Assembly: GCF_022234545.1 (NCBI RefSeq)
Contig: NZ_JAIEUI010000002.1
Location: 186,001-250,000 of the forward strand
Direction: 5' to 3'
DNA length: 64,000 nt
From: Paenibacillus piscarius
Lineage (GTDB): Bacteria; Bacillota; Bacilli; Paenibacillales; Paenibacillaceae
Positions 1 through 10,910 of this stretch are shown one piece after another (the stretch's first letter is position 1; each line of letters starts with the position of its first letter). The position numbers and the translations under genes were made by a program. The notes beneath the pieces were generated by a model. The model was not told the origin of the DNA, did not search any database, and saw only the letters and a list, made by a program, of their open reading frames with translations.

Positions 1-1
1 C

Positions 2-40
2 AAGGGCAAGAACGACGAGCAGCTTCCCAAATATCACTGA
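2..40 (+). CDS. C-terminal end of a gene cut by the window edge
   Basis: An open frame enters from the left edge and ends at TGA (38-40), giving the C-terminus KGKNDEQLPKYH. A strong terminator hairpin starts 8 bp after the stop, which supports a real gene end on the plus strand. The fragment is too short to name a family. Confidence 0.4.
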   Translation, partial: KGKNDEQLPKYH

Positions 41-47
41 ACACAGC

Positions 48-93
48 AAAAGGCATCTCCATGTGGCGTCAGTCACGTTGGGGATGCCTTTTT
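48..93 (+). terminator. Rho-independent terminator
   Basis: AAAAGGCATCTCC pairs with GGGGATGCCTTTTT (one G-T pair) around a 19-nt loop and is followed by a T run. It ends the truncated plus-strand gene. The A run on the 5' side means it could also work for the minus-strand patatin gene that ends at 171. Confidence 0.75.
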
Positions 94-170
94 GAAAATA
101 TATGAATTTGTATGTTGCACGATACCGTCCTAAATAAGGACTGCAAAGCCGTTTCTGCTTGTTGGCCGTT

Positions 171-1157
171 CTAACGTTTGGTGTCAATAGTGACTGTTGG
201 CTCAGACGGCTTCCACAGATTTGCAGGCGTCCCGGGACGCCAATGGGTGAAGAAGTCTTCCCCGGCGGCCAGGCCCGCTTCATACAAAGCATCGGTCTGT
301 TCCTTGGTAATGCGGAACTGGGTAGTAGAGATGCCCAGGGTTGGAATTTTCACGGTCCGGGCGAACTTATCCGTCTCGATATACCGTTCGTCATGAGCGG
401 AGAGCATGGTCTCAATGAGCGCCTCCAGCATACTGAACGGGCCGGTGATCGTGTGCGGCTGGGGCGCTGTCTTGCCGATGAGCTGGTAGCCGACGGTAGG
501 TGTCCTGCGTTCTGGCGACTTGAAGCCCCCCGGCTGCTCATCGAACAGCCAGAGCGGGAAATTGCTCAGCACCCCGCCATCCACCATATAGACCCATTGG
601 CCGGCAAAAGGCTTGCCGCGCGCCGCCTCTCCCGCCACCCGCAGGATCACCGGATCAAAGAAGTAAGGGATGCTGCAGCTCATGCGCACCGCCCTGGCCA
701 CTTCAAAGCTGTCCGGCTCTATCCCGTATAACGGCAGATCATCCGGCAGGACCACAATCCGCCCGCTGGAAATGTCCGATGCGATGACCCTTAGCTTGCC
801 CTTAGGCAGATCGCGGAACGTCACCACGCCCCTTTCACGCAACAGGCCCCGGATCCAGGCTTCCAGCGCTTCGCCCGAATACAGCCCTTTCTTGAGCAGC
901 ACACGCAGAGCCGGGCCGATGTAAGCTGTATTAAACAGTGCGCTGCGCTTCAGGAAGGCGGTGAACGGGGTCTGACGGATGATCCGGCTCAGGGCCTCCC
1001 CGCTGTAGCCCGCTGCCAGCAGCGAGGCGATAATCGAGCCTGAGGAGGTGCCTGCTACCCTTCCGAAGACCCTGCCGGCCCGCTCGGTAGCCTCCACCGC
1101 TCCGGCTAGGGCAATGCCTTTGACCCCTCCGCCTTCAAATACCGCGTTAATCTCCAT
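171..1157 (-). CDS. Patatin-like phospholipase family protein
   Basis: Predicted lipid acyl hydrolase with a Ser-Asp dyad. Visible features are the glycine-rich oxyanion loop EGGGVKG (residues 8-14), the nucleophile elbow G-T-S-S-G with Ser38, and the D-G-G motif with Asp193. The length of 328 residues suits bacterial stand-alone patatins. No signal peptide is seen, so it is probably cytoplasmic or membrane-associated. The ATG at 1157 is preferred over the upstream in-frame TTG at 1166, because a GGGGG tract lies about 9 bp before the ATG and directly abuts the TTG. The gene stands alone, tail to tail with the terminator at the left edge. The substrate cannot be read from sequence. Confidence 0.85.
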   Translation of the reverse strand: MEINAVFEGGGVKGIALAGAVEATERAGRVFGRVAGTSSGSIIASLLAAGYSGEALSRIIRQTPFTAFLKRSALFNTAYIGPALRVLLKKGLYSGEALEAWIRGLLRERGVVTFRDLPKGKLRVIASDISSGRIVVLPDDLPLYGIEPDSFEVARAVRMSCSIPYFFDPVILRVAGEAARGKPFAGQWVYMVDGGVLSNFPLWLFDEQPGGFKSPERRTPTVGYQLIGKTAPQPHTITGPFSMLEALIETMLSAHDERYIETDKFARTVKIPTLGISTTQFRITKEQTDALYEAGLAAGEDFFTHWRPGTPANLWKPSEPTVTIDTKR

Positions 1158-1222
1158 ACATAGCAAACCCCCGTTCCATAGCGTTATTGTTATCTATGTG
1201 TACGGGGGAGTATTCATGACAT

Positions 1223-2902
1223 TCAGGAATTGAAATAAAAGCTGAGCAAGCTGGCTAATCCATAAGGGTTGCGGACGACGATATCATTGGCCCTGAACAG
1301 GATGGAGCCCGCTACCTCATTATATTTCTCATTATATTTGAGCTGGTTGATAATCTGCTCTCCGCTCTGCCATTCCGCCGTCTGCTTGGTGTCTCCGACT
1401 TTGTAGGAGGCCAGACCGATATACAGCTTGACGCTGGTTCCGGCAACCTCCTTCACCCACCAGTCCACCAGCTTATCGTACCGCGCTGCATTGAAGGACA
1501 AGCTCCAGTAGACCTGGGGAGCGACATAGTCGATCCAGCCCTTCTGAATCCATGTCCGAACATCGGCATACATATCATCGTATGCGGAGACGCCTGCAGT
1601 AGTATCGGAGCCGGTACTGTCCATCTTCTTGTTCCGCCATACCCCGAACGGACTCACACCATAGGAGACGGACGGCTTGGCGGCATGAATCTCCTGCCCG
1701 AGCTGCTGGATGAACTGGTTGATATTATCCCGACGCCAATCTCCCTTGGATAGTATCCCTTGGGCATTATAGGCCTTGAAGGCAGCATCATCGGCAAAAG
1801 TAACATTGGACGGATAGAAATAGTCATCCAGATGTACGCCGTCGATATCATATCCTCTGACCACTTCCATCACTGTATCAATAATATGCTGGCGTGCCTC
1901 CGGAATCCCCGGATTGATGAAAAGCTTGTTCTCCGCCTTGACGATCCATTCCGGATGCAGCTTGGCAACATGGTTCGCGGCAAGACCACTCATTGTGGCA
2001 TCTGTAGCATCTGTAGTGGCCCGGAACGGATTGAACCAGGCATGCAGCTGCATCCCGCGGCTATGGGCGCTGCTGACCATATACGCCAGCGGATCATAGC
2101 CGGGCTCCTTCCCCTGTGTACCGGTCAGCACCTTGGACCAGGGAACGAGCTGCGACGCATAGAGCGCATCTGCCGAAGGCCTTACCTGCACGAACACACT
2201 GTTGAATCCGGCAGCCTTCAGCTTGTCGAGCAGTGTGTCAAACTCTTTGCGCTGCTTGTCGGCATTGCCCGCAGAAGAGGTGGAGGGCCAGTCCAGATTG
2301 TACACAGTGGACACCCAGGCACCCTTCATAGCCTTGCTGTTCTTGACACCGGGAAGGGTCGGTACAGTCGGAGACGGCACCGTCGGAATCGGCACTGAAG
2401 GTGTAGGTACCGGGGCCGGAGTAGGAACCGAAGGTGTCGAAGGCGTTGACGGCCCTCCAATCTCAATGTTGGAATACAACGAGATATGCTTCGCGGCCTG
2501 ATCCCACACCACCTGCAGCCCAAGCTGCTCACTCACGAAGCGCAGCGGCACCATCACCCGGCCTTGTGTAATCTGTACGGAGGTATCCAGGGGTACAGAA
2601 GCCCCGTTCACGATTGCGCTAGTGCGTCCGCTGGTCAGCTTCAGTACATCATTTCCTTTGCTGATGGTAGCGGTCTTGCTGGCCTGATCCCATTTCACGC
2701 CGGCGCCAAGCCCCTGGCTGATCACTCCCGCCGGAACCATCGTAACATTCGTCCGCGTTATGTAAGGCGGCACATCCGGGCGCAGGCTCTCTCCATCCAG
2801 TTCAATGGTAATCTGCACGGAGGCTGCCTTGACCTTCGGCGTCCACACCGGAAGACATAGTATAACTACTAGTAATGCCATAATCCATTTACGGTAATTC
2901 AT
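1223..2902 (-). CDS. Secreted GHL10 (DUF187-type) glycosyl hydrolase-like protein with stalk domain
   Basis: A 559-residue exported protein. Residues 1-27 form a signal peptide (MNYRKWIMALLVV..., cleavage near VKA). Residues ~30-145 match the copper-amine-oxidase-like stalk domain (MVPLRFVSEQLG). A Pro/Thr/Ser-rich linker at ~150-185 follows, then a GHL10 TIM-barrel-like domain beginning at KGAWVSTVYNLDWPS, with FVQVRPSADALY, LHAWFNPFR and DGVHLDDYFYP segments. Relatives are associated with cell-wall or polysaccharide degradation, but the substrate is unknown. The ATG at 2902 has GGGAGG just upstream; the longer frame starting at 2941 has no such signal and would spoil the signal peptide. Confidence 0.85.
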   Translation of the reverse strand: MNYRKWIMALLVVILCLPVWTPKVKAASVQITIELDGESLRPDVPPYITRTNVTMVPAGVISQGLGAGVKWDQASKTATISKGNDVLKLTSGRTSAIVNGASVPLDTSVQITQGRVMVPLRFVSEQLGLQVVWDQAAKHISLYSNIEIGGPSTPSTPSVPTPAPVPTPSVPIPTVPSPTVPTLPGVKNSKAMKGAWVSTVYNLDWPSTSSAGNADKQRKEFDTLLDKLKAAGFNSVFVQVRPSADALYASQLVPWSKVLTGTQGKEPGYDPLAYMVSSAHSRGMQLHAWFNPFRATTDATDATMSGLAANHVAKLHPEWIVKAENKLFINPGIPEARQHIIDTVMEVVRGYDIDGVHLDDYFYPSNVTFADDAAFKAYNAQGILSKGDWRRDNINQFIQQLGQEIHAAKPSVSYGVSPFGVWRNKKMDSTGSDTTAGVSAYDDMYADVRTWIQKGWIDYVAPQVYWSLSFNAARYDKLVDWWVKEVAGTSVKLYIGLASYKVGDTKQTAEWQSGEQIINQLKYNEKYNEVAGSILFRANDIVVRNPYGLASLLSFYFNS

Positions 2903-2939
2903 AATTCCTCCCAGATTATATATAGTGATATTTATATAC

Positions 2940-2978
2940 AAAACGGCCCTCTCATCCTCTGTTCAGGGAGAAGGCCGC
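2940..2978 (-). terminator. Terminator of mntR
   Basis: On the minus strand CGGCCTTCTCCC pairs with the GAGAGGGCCG arm and TTTTG follows. It lies between the mntR stop and the GHL10 gene start, so it should insulate the two. Confidence 0.6.
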
Positions 2979-3080
2979 TCTTTTGTAAACGGAAATCTTC
3001 CTCATGCCTAAAAAGGAACATATCCGTTTTGACGTAAATAAACTGGAAAGGTTGCGCTAATCAAACAAAAAAAGCCACAT

Positions 3081-3506
3081 TTACGAATCGCTGGCCAGCT
3101 CATGGTGAATATCGTATAAGGTCTGTACACGCGCTTCATCCCGGCGGAAATACTCTACCAGCGTTTCGATCCGGGTGATGGAATCCCAGCTCAAGTGGTG
3201 CTCTATGCCTTCAACATCCTTATAAATATGCTCTTGCTGTACCCCGATAATTCCGAGGAATTCCTCCAGCAGCTGATGGCGGTCGACAAGACGTTTCCCC
3301 ACTTTTTTGCCTTTGCTTGTTAGGACAAGCCCACGATATTTCTCATAGATGAGATATTCGTCCTTATCCAGTTTTTGGATCATCTTGGTCACAGATGAGG
3401 GATGGACCTCCAGCCCCTCGGCAATATCCGAGACCCGCGCATACCCCTTCTCGTCGATGAGCTTGTATATGCGCTCCAAATAATCCTCCATGCTGGGTGT
3501 TGGCAT
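3081..3506 (-). CDS. mntR: Manganese-responsive DtxR-family regulator MntR
   Basis: A 141-residue metal-dependent repressor of manganese uptake. The N-terminal winged helix contains [12 protein letters not shown] and [19 protein letters not shown], and the sequence matches Bacillus MntR closely over its whole length. The known Mn-binding residues are all present at the same numbers: Asp8, Glu11, His77, Glu99, Glu102 and His103. There is no C-terminal SH3 domain, as expected for the MntR branch. It is divergent from splB across about 190 bp. No manganese transporter gene is in the window, so its targets must lie elsewhere. Confidence 0.95.
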   Translation of the reverse strand: MPTPSMEDYLERIYKLIDEKGYARVSDIAEGLEVHPSSVTKMIQKLDKDEYLIYEKYRGLVLTSKGKKVGKRLVDRHQLLEEFLGIIGVQQEHIYKDVEGIEHHLSWDSITRIETLVEYFRRDEARVQTLYDIHHELASDS

Positions 3507-3699
3507 TCTGGCTTACCTCTTTTCTATAATGAACGTAACGTTGGGACCGTGCCTTGCTCTAACCATGATACATGTTTCTGCCGCCCCTTGGCAAGTCCTG
3601 CCGGCCAGCCGCTCCCCTGCTTAGCGATGATTACCAGGATTCCATCCGCCTGAGAATCGGCACAATAAGGACATCCTCATCCCTAAGGAGTGTGACAAG

Positions 3700-4776
3700 A
3701 TGTCCTTACTAACGCCTGAACGCCCTCCTGCGGCCAGACCGCGCAAGCCGACCGGATTGTTCATCCCGGAGCTGGTTTATTTCGAGCCGGATGCCCTGAA
3801 TTATCCCAAAGGCGAGCGGATCATGGAATGGGTCAAATCCCGCAACATCCCTTACCGCATGACCACCTCGCATAACCGGATCACGAATCTGCCCGGAGAA
3901 TCGGAGCTGGAGCAATACAAGATTGCCAAACGGACCCTCGTTGTCGGCTTGCGCAAAACGCTCACTTTCGACCAGTCGAAGCCTTCAGCAGATTATGCGA
4001 TTCCAATTGCGACCGGCTGCATGGGCCACTGTCATTATTGCTACCTGCAGACCACGCTCGGAGCCAAGCCGTACATCCGCGTCTATGTGAATACAGGGGA
4101 TATTATAGATGCCGCCAAAAAATATATCACGGAGCGTTCCCCGGAAATCACCACCTTTGAAGCCGCCTGTACCTCAGATCCCTTGGGTCTGGAGCACATC
4201 ACCGGCTCCCTGGCCGAGCTGATTGAATTCATGGCGGAGGAGCCGCTCGGGCGGCTGCGCTTCGTGACCAAGTATCAGCATGTAGAGCCTCTGCTCCATT
4301 TGAAGCATAACGGGCACACCCGCATCCGCTTCAGTGTGAACGCCGATTATGTGATCAAGAATTTCGAGCCGGCCACCGCACGCTTCGAGGAACGGATCGA
4401 GGCCGCCGGACAGATCGCCCGGGCCGGCTATCCGCTGGGCTTCATCATTGCCCCGATCATCTGGCATGACGGCTGGGAGGACGGCTATGCCGAACTGCTG
4501 GCGAAGCTTGCGGATGCACTGCCGGCAGGTATCGGCAAGGGTCTGACCTTTGAAATGATCCAGCACCGCTTCACCAAGACGGCCAAAACTGTCATCGAGA
4601 AGCGTTATCCGAAGTCGAAGCTGGAGATGGATATGGAGAAGCGCAAGAAGAAATGGGGCAAATGGGGCCAGAACAAATATGTATACCCGGATGAACAGCA
4701 AACCGCCCTGCGCGAGTTCATCACAGAGCGGATCTTTGAGCATTTTCCCGAGGCGGCGATCGATTACTTCACTTAA
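3700..4776 (+). CDS. splB: Spore photoproduct lyase (radical SAM)
   Basis: Repairs the 5-thyminyl-5,6-dihydrothymine spore photoproduct during germination. The radical-SAM cluster motif C-X3-C-X2-C is at Cys107, Cys111 and Cys114 (GCMGHCHYC). The conserved hydrogen-donor cysteine is Cys157 in AACTSDPLG. The protein has 358 residues against about 342 in Bacillus; the excess is an N-terminal extension before FIPELVYFEP. The start is supported by AAGGAG 10 bp upstream. It converges with ccdA, with 3 bp between the two stops. No splA-like gene precedes it. Its presence implies the host makes endospores. Confidence 0.95.
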   Translation: MSLLTPERPPAARPRKPTGLFIPELVYFEPDALNYPKGERIMEWVKSRNIPYRMTTSHNRITNLPGESELEQYKIAKRTLVVGLRKTLTFDQSKPSADYAIPIATGCMGHCHYCYLQTTLGAKPYIRVYVNTGDIIDAAKKYITERSPEITTFEAACTSDPLGLEHITGSLAELIEFMAEEPLGRLRFVTKYQHVEPLLHLKHNGHTRIRFSVNADYVIKNFEPATARFEERIEAAGQIARAGYPLGFIIAPIIWHDGWEDGYAELLAKLADALPAGIGKGLTFEMIQHRFTKTAKTVIEKRYPKSKLEMDMEKRKKKWGKWGQNKYVYPDEQQTALREFITERIFEHFPEAAIDYFT

Positions 4777-4779
4777 GCT

Positions 4780-5493
4780 TCAGAAAATCAGCCATTGCGG
4801 CGTGATCCCCTGCAGCCAAACCGTAATGCGGAACATCTGGTCCGTGAACAGCAGGATGCCCATAAATACCATTAATCCGCCGCCCAGCTTCATCAGCAGA
4901 TTGGAGTATTTCAGAATCTTCCTGGCACCGGAGAGGAAAAAGGCCAGTCCGAAGAACGGCAGCGCAAAGCCGATACTATACGCCGTAATCATCGTGAACC
5001 ACGTTCCCGGATCACTGGCGGACAGTGCAATAATGGCGGTCAGAATCGGGCCGATGCAAGGTGACCAGCCTGCCGAGAACCCGATGCCGAAAATGAAGGA
5101 GCCGAGATATCCCGCCGGCTTCCATTTCATATTCAGCTTGCGTTCCCGTAACAGAAACTGCGGCTGAAACAGTCCCAGCAGGAATAAGCCCATCACAATA
5201 ATCAGAATTGCCGACAATTGGCGGATCAGGTCACGCTGGCCGTTGAAGAATTCGCCGAACAGTCCGGCTCCGAAGCCTAAGGTGTAGAAGACGGCCGAGA
5301 AGCCCAGAATGAACGCCAGCGTATGCGAGAGGGTCCGGAGACGGACCTCTTTGCTGTTGCTGCCGCTCTTCAGCTCCTGCACCGATAATCCGGTGATATA
5401 AGACAGATAGGAAGGATACAGCGGCAGACAGCACGGTGAAATGAACGAAGCCACTCCGGCGGCAAAAGCGATTCCTGCATTCAGGTTGGACAC
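4780..5493 (-). CDS. ccdA: CcdA-family thiol-disulfide membrane transporter
   Basis: Six-helix membrane protein of the CcdA/DsbD-gamma family that moves reducing equivalents across the membrane for cytochrome c maturation or spore coat/cortex thiols. The two redox-active cysteine sites are in ISPCCLPLYPSY (TM1) and GWSPCIGP (TM4). The first has an unusual Cys-Cys pair. The length of 237 residues from the GTG at 5493 matches Bacillus CcdA. That GTG has GAAGGAGAG 9 bp upstream. The frame also opens at an ATG at 5514, but that start has no ribosome binding site and adds seven polar residues before TM1. Confidence 0.88.
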   Translation of the reverse strand: MSNLNAGIAFAAGVASFISPCCLPLYPSYLSYITGLSVQELKSGSNSKEVRLRTLSHTLAFILGFSAVFYTLGFGAGLFGEFFNGQRDLIRQLSAILIIVMGLFLLGLFQPQFLLRERKLNMKWKPAGYLGSFIFGIGFSAGWSPCIGPILTAIIALSASDPGTWFTMITAYSIGFALPFFGLAFFLSGARKILKYSNLLMKLGGGLMVFMGILLFTDQMFRITVWLQGITPQWLIF

Positions 5494-5560
5494 GGGGCGC
5501 TTCTCTCCTTCCATACTCGGGGATGGTCCGGTTATGTAGTAGACTTGGGCTGGCCCTGAT

Positions 5561-6364
5561 TCAGGTGGGCAGCCCCTTTTTGCCGATCAGCGTTAAGGTC
5601 AGGAGGGCGATCAGCAGCAGAACTATCGTCGCACCCGGTGCCAGGTTCCAGACCCCGGCAATCACAAGCCCGGCGACGACAGCAATCTCAGCAATGATTA
5701 CTGACAGTATAACCGAAGATTTGAAGCTGCGCGACAGCAGCAGGCTGACAGCTACCGGAATCGTCAGCAATGCGGAAACCAGCAGTGAACCCACAATCTT
5801 GATTGCCGTACTGATGACCAGCGCCGTCAGCACAGTGATCAGCATGTTCAGCAGCTTGACCGGAAGGCCGCTGACACTGGCCGCATCCTCCTCGAAGCTG
5901 AGCAGGAAGAACTCCTTGAAGAACAGGCTAACGACCACTACCACAGCAATCGTTACAATACCAACAACGATTAGATCGGTATTATTCAGGGTGTAGATGC
6001 TCCCGAACAGATAGCTCATTACATCTGCATTATACCCTTTACCCAGGGTGAAGAACAGCGAGGCCAGCGCCACACCGCCCGACATGATGATGGCAATGGA
6101 CAGCTCGGCATAGGTCTTATACGCCTTGCGCAGCTTCTCTATCGCAAATGAGGCGACCACGGCGAAGATCAGTCCCGCTCCCAGCGGATACAGGCCGGTC
6201 AGGAAGCCCAGCGCTACCCCGGCGATGGTTACATGCGCGAGCGTATCGCCGATCATCGACAGGCGCCGCAGCACGAGAAAAACGCCGATCAGCGGCGCCG
6301 TAATGCCAATCATCAGCCCGCCGGCCAGCGCCCGCTGGAAAAAGTCACTAAAGAGGATTTCCAA
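5561..6364 (-). CDS. znuB: Zinc ABC transporter permease ZnuB
   Basis: ABC-3 family membrane subunit of 267 residues with about 7-8 helices (GGLMIGITAPLIGVFLVLRR near the N-terminus, ALVISTAIKIVGSLLVSALL in the middle). It would form the membrane channel of a high-affinity zinc importer with ZnuA and ZnuC. The TTG at 6364 is chosen as start because AGGAGAG precedes it by 6 bp; upstream in-frame codons encode sequence unlike the family. It is transcribed in the same direction as znuC but separated from it by 547 bp of repeat-like DNA, which is unusual. Manganese as substrate cannot be excluded from the permease alone, but znuA and the Zur boxes favour zinc. Confidence 0.88.
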   Translation of the reverse strand: MEILFSDFFQRALAGGLMIGITAPLIGVFLVLRRLSMIGDTLAHVTIAGVALGFLTGLYPLGAGLIFAVVASFAIEKLRKAYKTYAELSIAIIMSGGVALASLFFTLGKGYNADVMSYLFGSIYTLNNTDLIVVGIVTIAVVVVVSLFFKEFFLLSFEEDAASVSGLPVKLLNMLITVLTALVISTAIKIVGSLLVSALLTIPVAVSLLLSRSFKSSVILSVIIAEIAVVAGLVIAGVWNLAPGATIVLLLIALLTLTLIGKKGLPT

Positions 6365-6911
6365 GGTGTTCTCTCCTACTTTCAAATATAAACCTTTTAC
6401 TGCAAAAGCTTTATCAAGCCCTTTATCGATCCCTCCCAAACCCTCCCTTCCCGAAGGGAGGGCCCCAAAGGGTTGCACCCTCTGGACACCTGCCAAGTGC
6501 AATTGGCGTAGGAGGACAGATTAGCGGTGCTTAGGGACTGTTGGTGGAAGGATCGCTTTGCCTCCCTGCGGGATACGCTTAACAGGGGACGGGATCTACT
6601 TACGTCACAAGATTAAGATCAACAGACTAAGATCAAAGCTTCAAAGATTGTCCTATGTTGCACAATGGACAATCAATTGACAACCCACAGGATCCGTCCG
6701 GAAAGCACCTTTTCCCCCGATTGCAGAATGTACAACAGAATCTTCATTTTGGCCCTCAAACAGAATTCTGCTGTATTTTGTACAATTGATATTGGCAGAT
6801 GGGCTGGAAAAGGACCAATTTGAAAAAATCTAATGTACAAACTGCAACACAACTGGGAATGAGGCAGCGACGCGGGCAATCTGATGTATAAAATGCAATC
6901 GATGCCGCCTA
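6365..6911. repeat. Repeat-rich gap between znuC and znuB
   Basis: No credible gene. At 6441-6462 there is a perfect 10-2-10 inverted repeat (CCCTCCCTTC / GAAGGGAGGG) without a T run. From about 6660 to 6905 degenerate copies of a short AT-rich motif recur in both orientations: TCTAATGTACAAACTGCAAC near 6828, TCTGATGTATAAAATGCAAT near 6880, and an inverted relative around 6768-6788 (CTGCTGTATTTTGTACAATT). They look like decayed intergenic repeat units. The only open frame (68 codons, minus) is built from these units and is not supported as a gene. Confidence 0.5.
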
Positions 6912-7661
6912 TCAGGACAACGAGTGTTGCAGGTTTTCGACTTCGCAGTTCTGCGCCTCGTGCGAGTGGCGGCAGTAGAAGTTGATTTTACCGTTCTTCT
7001 GAACGGGCTCGCTGCCGAGGTAGTTCTTCATCATGTCGATATCATGCGAGACCATCAGGAAGGTCATGTGATGATGGGCGTGCATATGCATGATGAGCTC
7101 GAAGAAGCCGGCCTGGGTCTCGGCGTCGATGCCGACGGTAGGCTCATCCAGAATCAGCAGATCGGGATGGTTGATCAGGGCGCGGGCCAGGAACACCCGC
7201 TGCTGCTGGCCGCCGGACAGCTGGCCGACTCTTTTCTCGGCGATATCCTGAATCCGCATCACTTCCAGCGCATCCTCACACTGCCGGTGCTGGGCCTTCG
7301 ATACCCGCCGGATCAGGTTCTTGTTGTTGTATAGGCCTGACAAGACTACCTCGCGCACGGTGGCCGGGAACAACGGGTTGAACGCATTCTTCTGCGGCAC
7401 GTAGCCGATCCGCTCCCAGTCCTTGAACCTCCGCACCGGCTGGCCGAACAGCCGGATCTCACCGCTGGTGGCAGGCAGCAGGCCAACAATCATCTTCAGC
7501 AGCGTCGTCTTGCCCGCACCGTTGGAGCCGAGGATGCCGAGGAAATCGCGTTCTTTTACCGTGTAATTCAGATTGGAGATGACCTTCTGCTCGCCGTAAG
7601 CGAAGGACAAATCCTGTATTTCGATCATATGCTGATGGCAGTCCAGGGATACCGGTTGCAT
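6912..7661 (-). CDS. znuC: Zinc ABC transporter ATPase ZnuC
   Basis: Cytoplasmic ATP-binding subunit, 249 residues. Walker A is GSNGAGKTT, the signature is LSGGQQQR, Walker B is LLILDEPT and the switch histidine is in MVSHD. The C-terminus is rich in His and Cys (FYCRHSHEAQNCE), which is common in zinc-pump ATPases. The ATG at 7661 has AAAGGCGG 8 bp upstream. It follows znuA by 33 bp, so the two should share a message. Confidence 0.92.
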   Translation of the reverse strand: MQPVSLDCHQHMIEIQDLSFAYGEQKVISNLNYTVKERDFLGILGSNGAGKTTLLKMIVGLLPATSGEIRLFGQPVRRFKDWERIGYVPQKNAFNPLFPATVREVVLSGLYNNKNLIRRVSKAQHRQCEDALEVMRIQDIAEKRVGQLSGGQQQRVFLARALINHPDLLILDEPTVGIDAETQAGFFELIMHMHAHHHMTFLMVSHDIDMMKNYLGSEPVQKNGKINFYCRHSHEAQNCEVENLQHSLS

Positions 7662-7694
7662 GTGAAGTACCGCCTTTCACTTATACTTTCCTTT

Positions 7695-8669
7695 TTATTG
7701 TAAGGCCAGAATGAGATTTTGCAAATTTTTCTCCATCAGCGTGAAGTAGTTATCGCCGTTCTTCTGCTGGGCCTCTGTCAGCCCTTCTACGGGATTCAGC
7801 ACCATCGTGGACACGCCTGTCTCACTGGCCAGCGTCTTCGCCAGCTTATCGGACACCAGCTCCTCGAAGAAAATATAACGGATACCCTCCTCCTTCACCA
7901 GCGCCGCCAGCTTCACCAGATCCTGCCCACGCGGCTCGGCATCCGGCGACAGACCCATAATCGCATGCTGCGACAGGCCATAGTCACGCGCCAGATACGC
8001 GAAGGCCTGATGGGATACCACAATCTCCTTATTAGGCAGCTTGCCCAATTCCTCGGTGAATTTATGATCCAGCGCAGTCAGTCGGTCGGCCAGCTTCTGG
8101 TAACGCTCCTCGTAACCGGCAGTATGCTCAGGGTCAACGGACTGCAGGCTATCCTTAATATTCTTGGCCATCACCAGCGCTGACTTCGGGCTTACCCAGG
8201 TATGCGGGTCGGTGTGCAGGCTGTCGCCATGCCCGGCTTCCTCCCCTTCACCTTCATGACCGTGATCATGACCGTCCTCCTCATCGCTTGTGATGAGATT
8301 CACCCCATGGCTGACCTCCACCGCTTGGGCTTTGCTGTCACTGTCCAGGCTTTTGAGGAAATTCGGCACCCAGCCTTCAAGTCCAGCGCCGTTATAGAGG
8401 AACAGCTGCGCCTTGGAAGTATTGATAATATCCTGGCTGCGCGGCGTCCAGTCATGCGGCTCTACGCCAACGGGAAGCAGGTTGATCACATTGGCATCTT
8501 CGCCGCCGATCTCACTGGCGAATTCATATATAGGATAAAAGGTAGTGATCACATTCACTTTACCTTCTACAATACTCCCGCTGCTCTTCGGACCACATGC
8601 GGCCAGCACCAGAACCAGCATCAACGCAGCGGCTGGCAGCAACCGTCTAACTATCCTTATAGAAAACAT
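7695..8669 (-). CDS. znuA: Zinc-binding lipoprotein ZnuA
   Basis: Extracytoplasmic substrate-binding subunit (cluster A-I), 324 residues. The N-terminus is a lipoprotein signal with lipobox LAAC (Cys25). A His/Glu/Asp-rich loop (DGHDHGHEGEGEEAGHGD) at about residues 130-150 is typical of zinc rather than manganese binders. Metal-ligand segments include PHDWTPRSQD, HTDPHTWVSP and SHQAFAYLARDYGL. It is first in the minus-strand order znuA-znuC-(gap)-znuB. Two Zur-like boxes precede it. Confidence 0.93.
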   Translation of the reverse strand: MFSIRIVRRLLPAAALMLVLVLAACGPKSSGSIVEGKVNVITTFYPIYEFASEIGGEDANVINLLPVGVEPHDWTPRSQDIINTSKAQLFLYNGAGLEGWVPNFLKSLDSDSKAQAVEVSHGVNLITSDEEDGHDHGHEGEGEEAGHGDSLHTDPHTWVSPKSALVMAKNIKDSLQSVDPEHTAGYEERYQKLADRLTALDHKFTEELGKLPNKEIVVSHQAFAYLARDYGLSQHAIMGLSPDAEPRGQDLVKLAALVKEEGIRYIFFEELVSDKLAKTLASETGVSTMVLNPVEGLTEAQQKNGDNYFTLMEKNLQNLILALQ

Positions 8670-8689
8670 CTCTCTATCGACCCCTTAAA

Positions 8690-8704
8690 TCGTAAAATTT
8701 ACTA
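8690..8704 (-). promoter_or_regulatory. Second Zur-like box in the znuA leader
   Basis: TCGTAAAATTTACTA has the 7-1-7 dyad arrangement of a Zur box (TCGTAA...TTACKA) and lies downstream of the predicted -10. A repressor bound here would add to the block at the spacer box. The call rests on motif resemblance only. Confidence 0.5.
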
Positions 8705-8709
8705 TGAGC

Positions 8710-8739
8710 ATTATAATAGTAATCGTTACGATAAGTCAA
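8710..8739 (-). promoter_or_regulatory. znuA promoter with Zur box in the spacer
   Basis: Read on the minus strand: -35 TTGACT (8739-8734), 18-bp spacer, -10 TATAAT (8715-8710). The spacer holds TCGTAACGATTACTA, a near match to the Bacillus Zur box TCGTAATNATTACGA. Binding there would occlude RNA polymerase, as expected for zinc-repressed uptake genes. The zur gene itself is 2.8 kb away. Confidence 0.75.
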
Positions 8740-8779
8740 CTATTGATCTGCTATCCGCAGGCTGCCGCATAGCGCAAGC

Positions 8780-8807
8780 ATCCCCGCAGCCTCAGGCTTG
8801 CGGGGAT
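8780..8807 (-). terminator. Hairpin after metG/metS
   Basis: ATCCCCGCA pairs with TGCGGGGAT, with GCC/GGC continuing the stem inside. It sits 44 bp after the synthetase stop. There is no strong T run, so termination may be weak or the hairpin may protect the transcript end. Confidence 0.45.
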
Positions 8808-8850
8808 ACTATGAGCTTCACTAAGCTTATTCTCTATGTGTGCAAAAGCC

Positions 8851-10890
<2,040 letters not shown>

Positions 10891-10910
10891 TTATAACGAT
10901 CTGTTTACGC

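Noticed and set aside
3637..3667. A sigma-G promoter for splB
   Set aside because: CACAATA at 3661 is a weak -10 candidate, but nothing like the -35 lies at the right distance. splB is expected to be sigma-G dependent, but the sequence does not show it clearly.
6673..6879. A 68-codon minus-strand gene between znuC and znuB
   Set aside because: It is composed of the degenerate intergenic repeat units and has no start signal.
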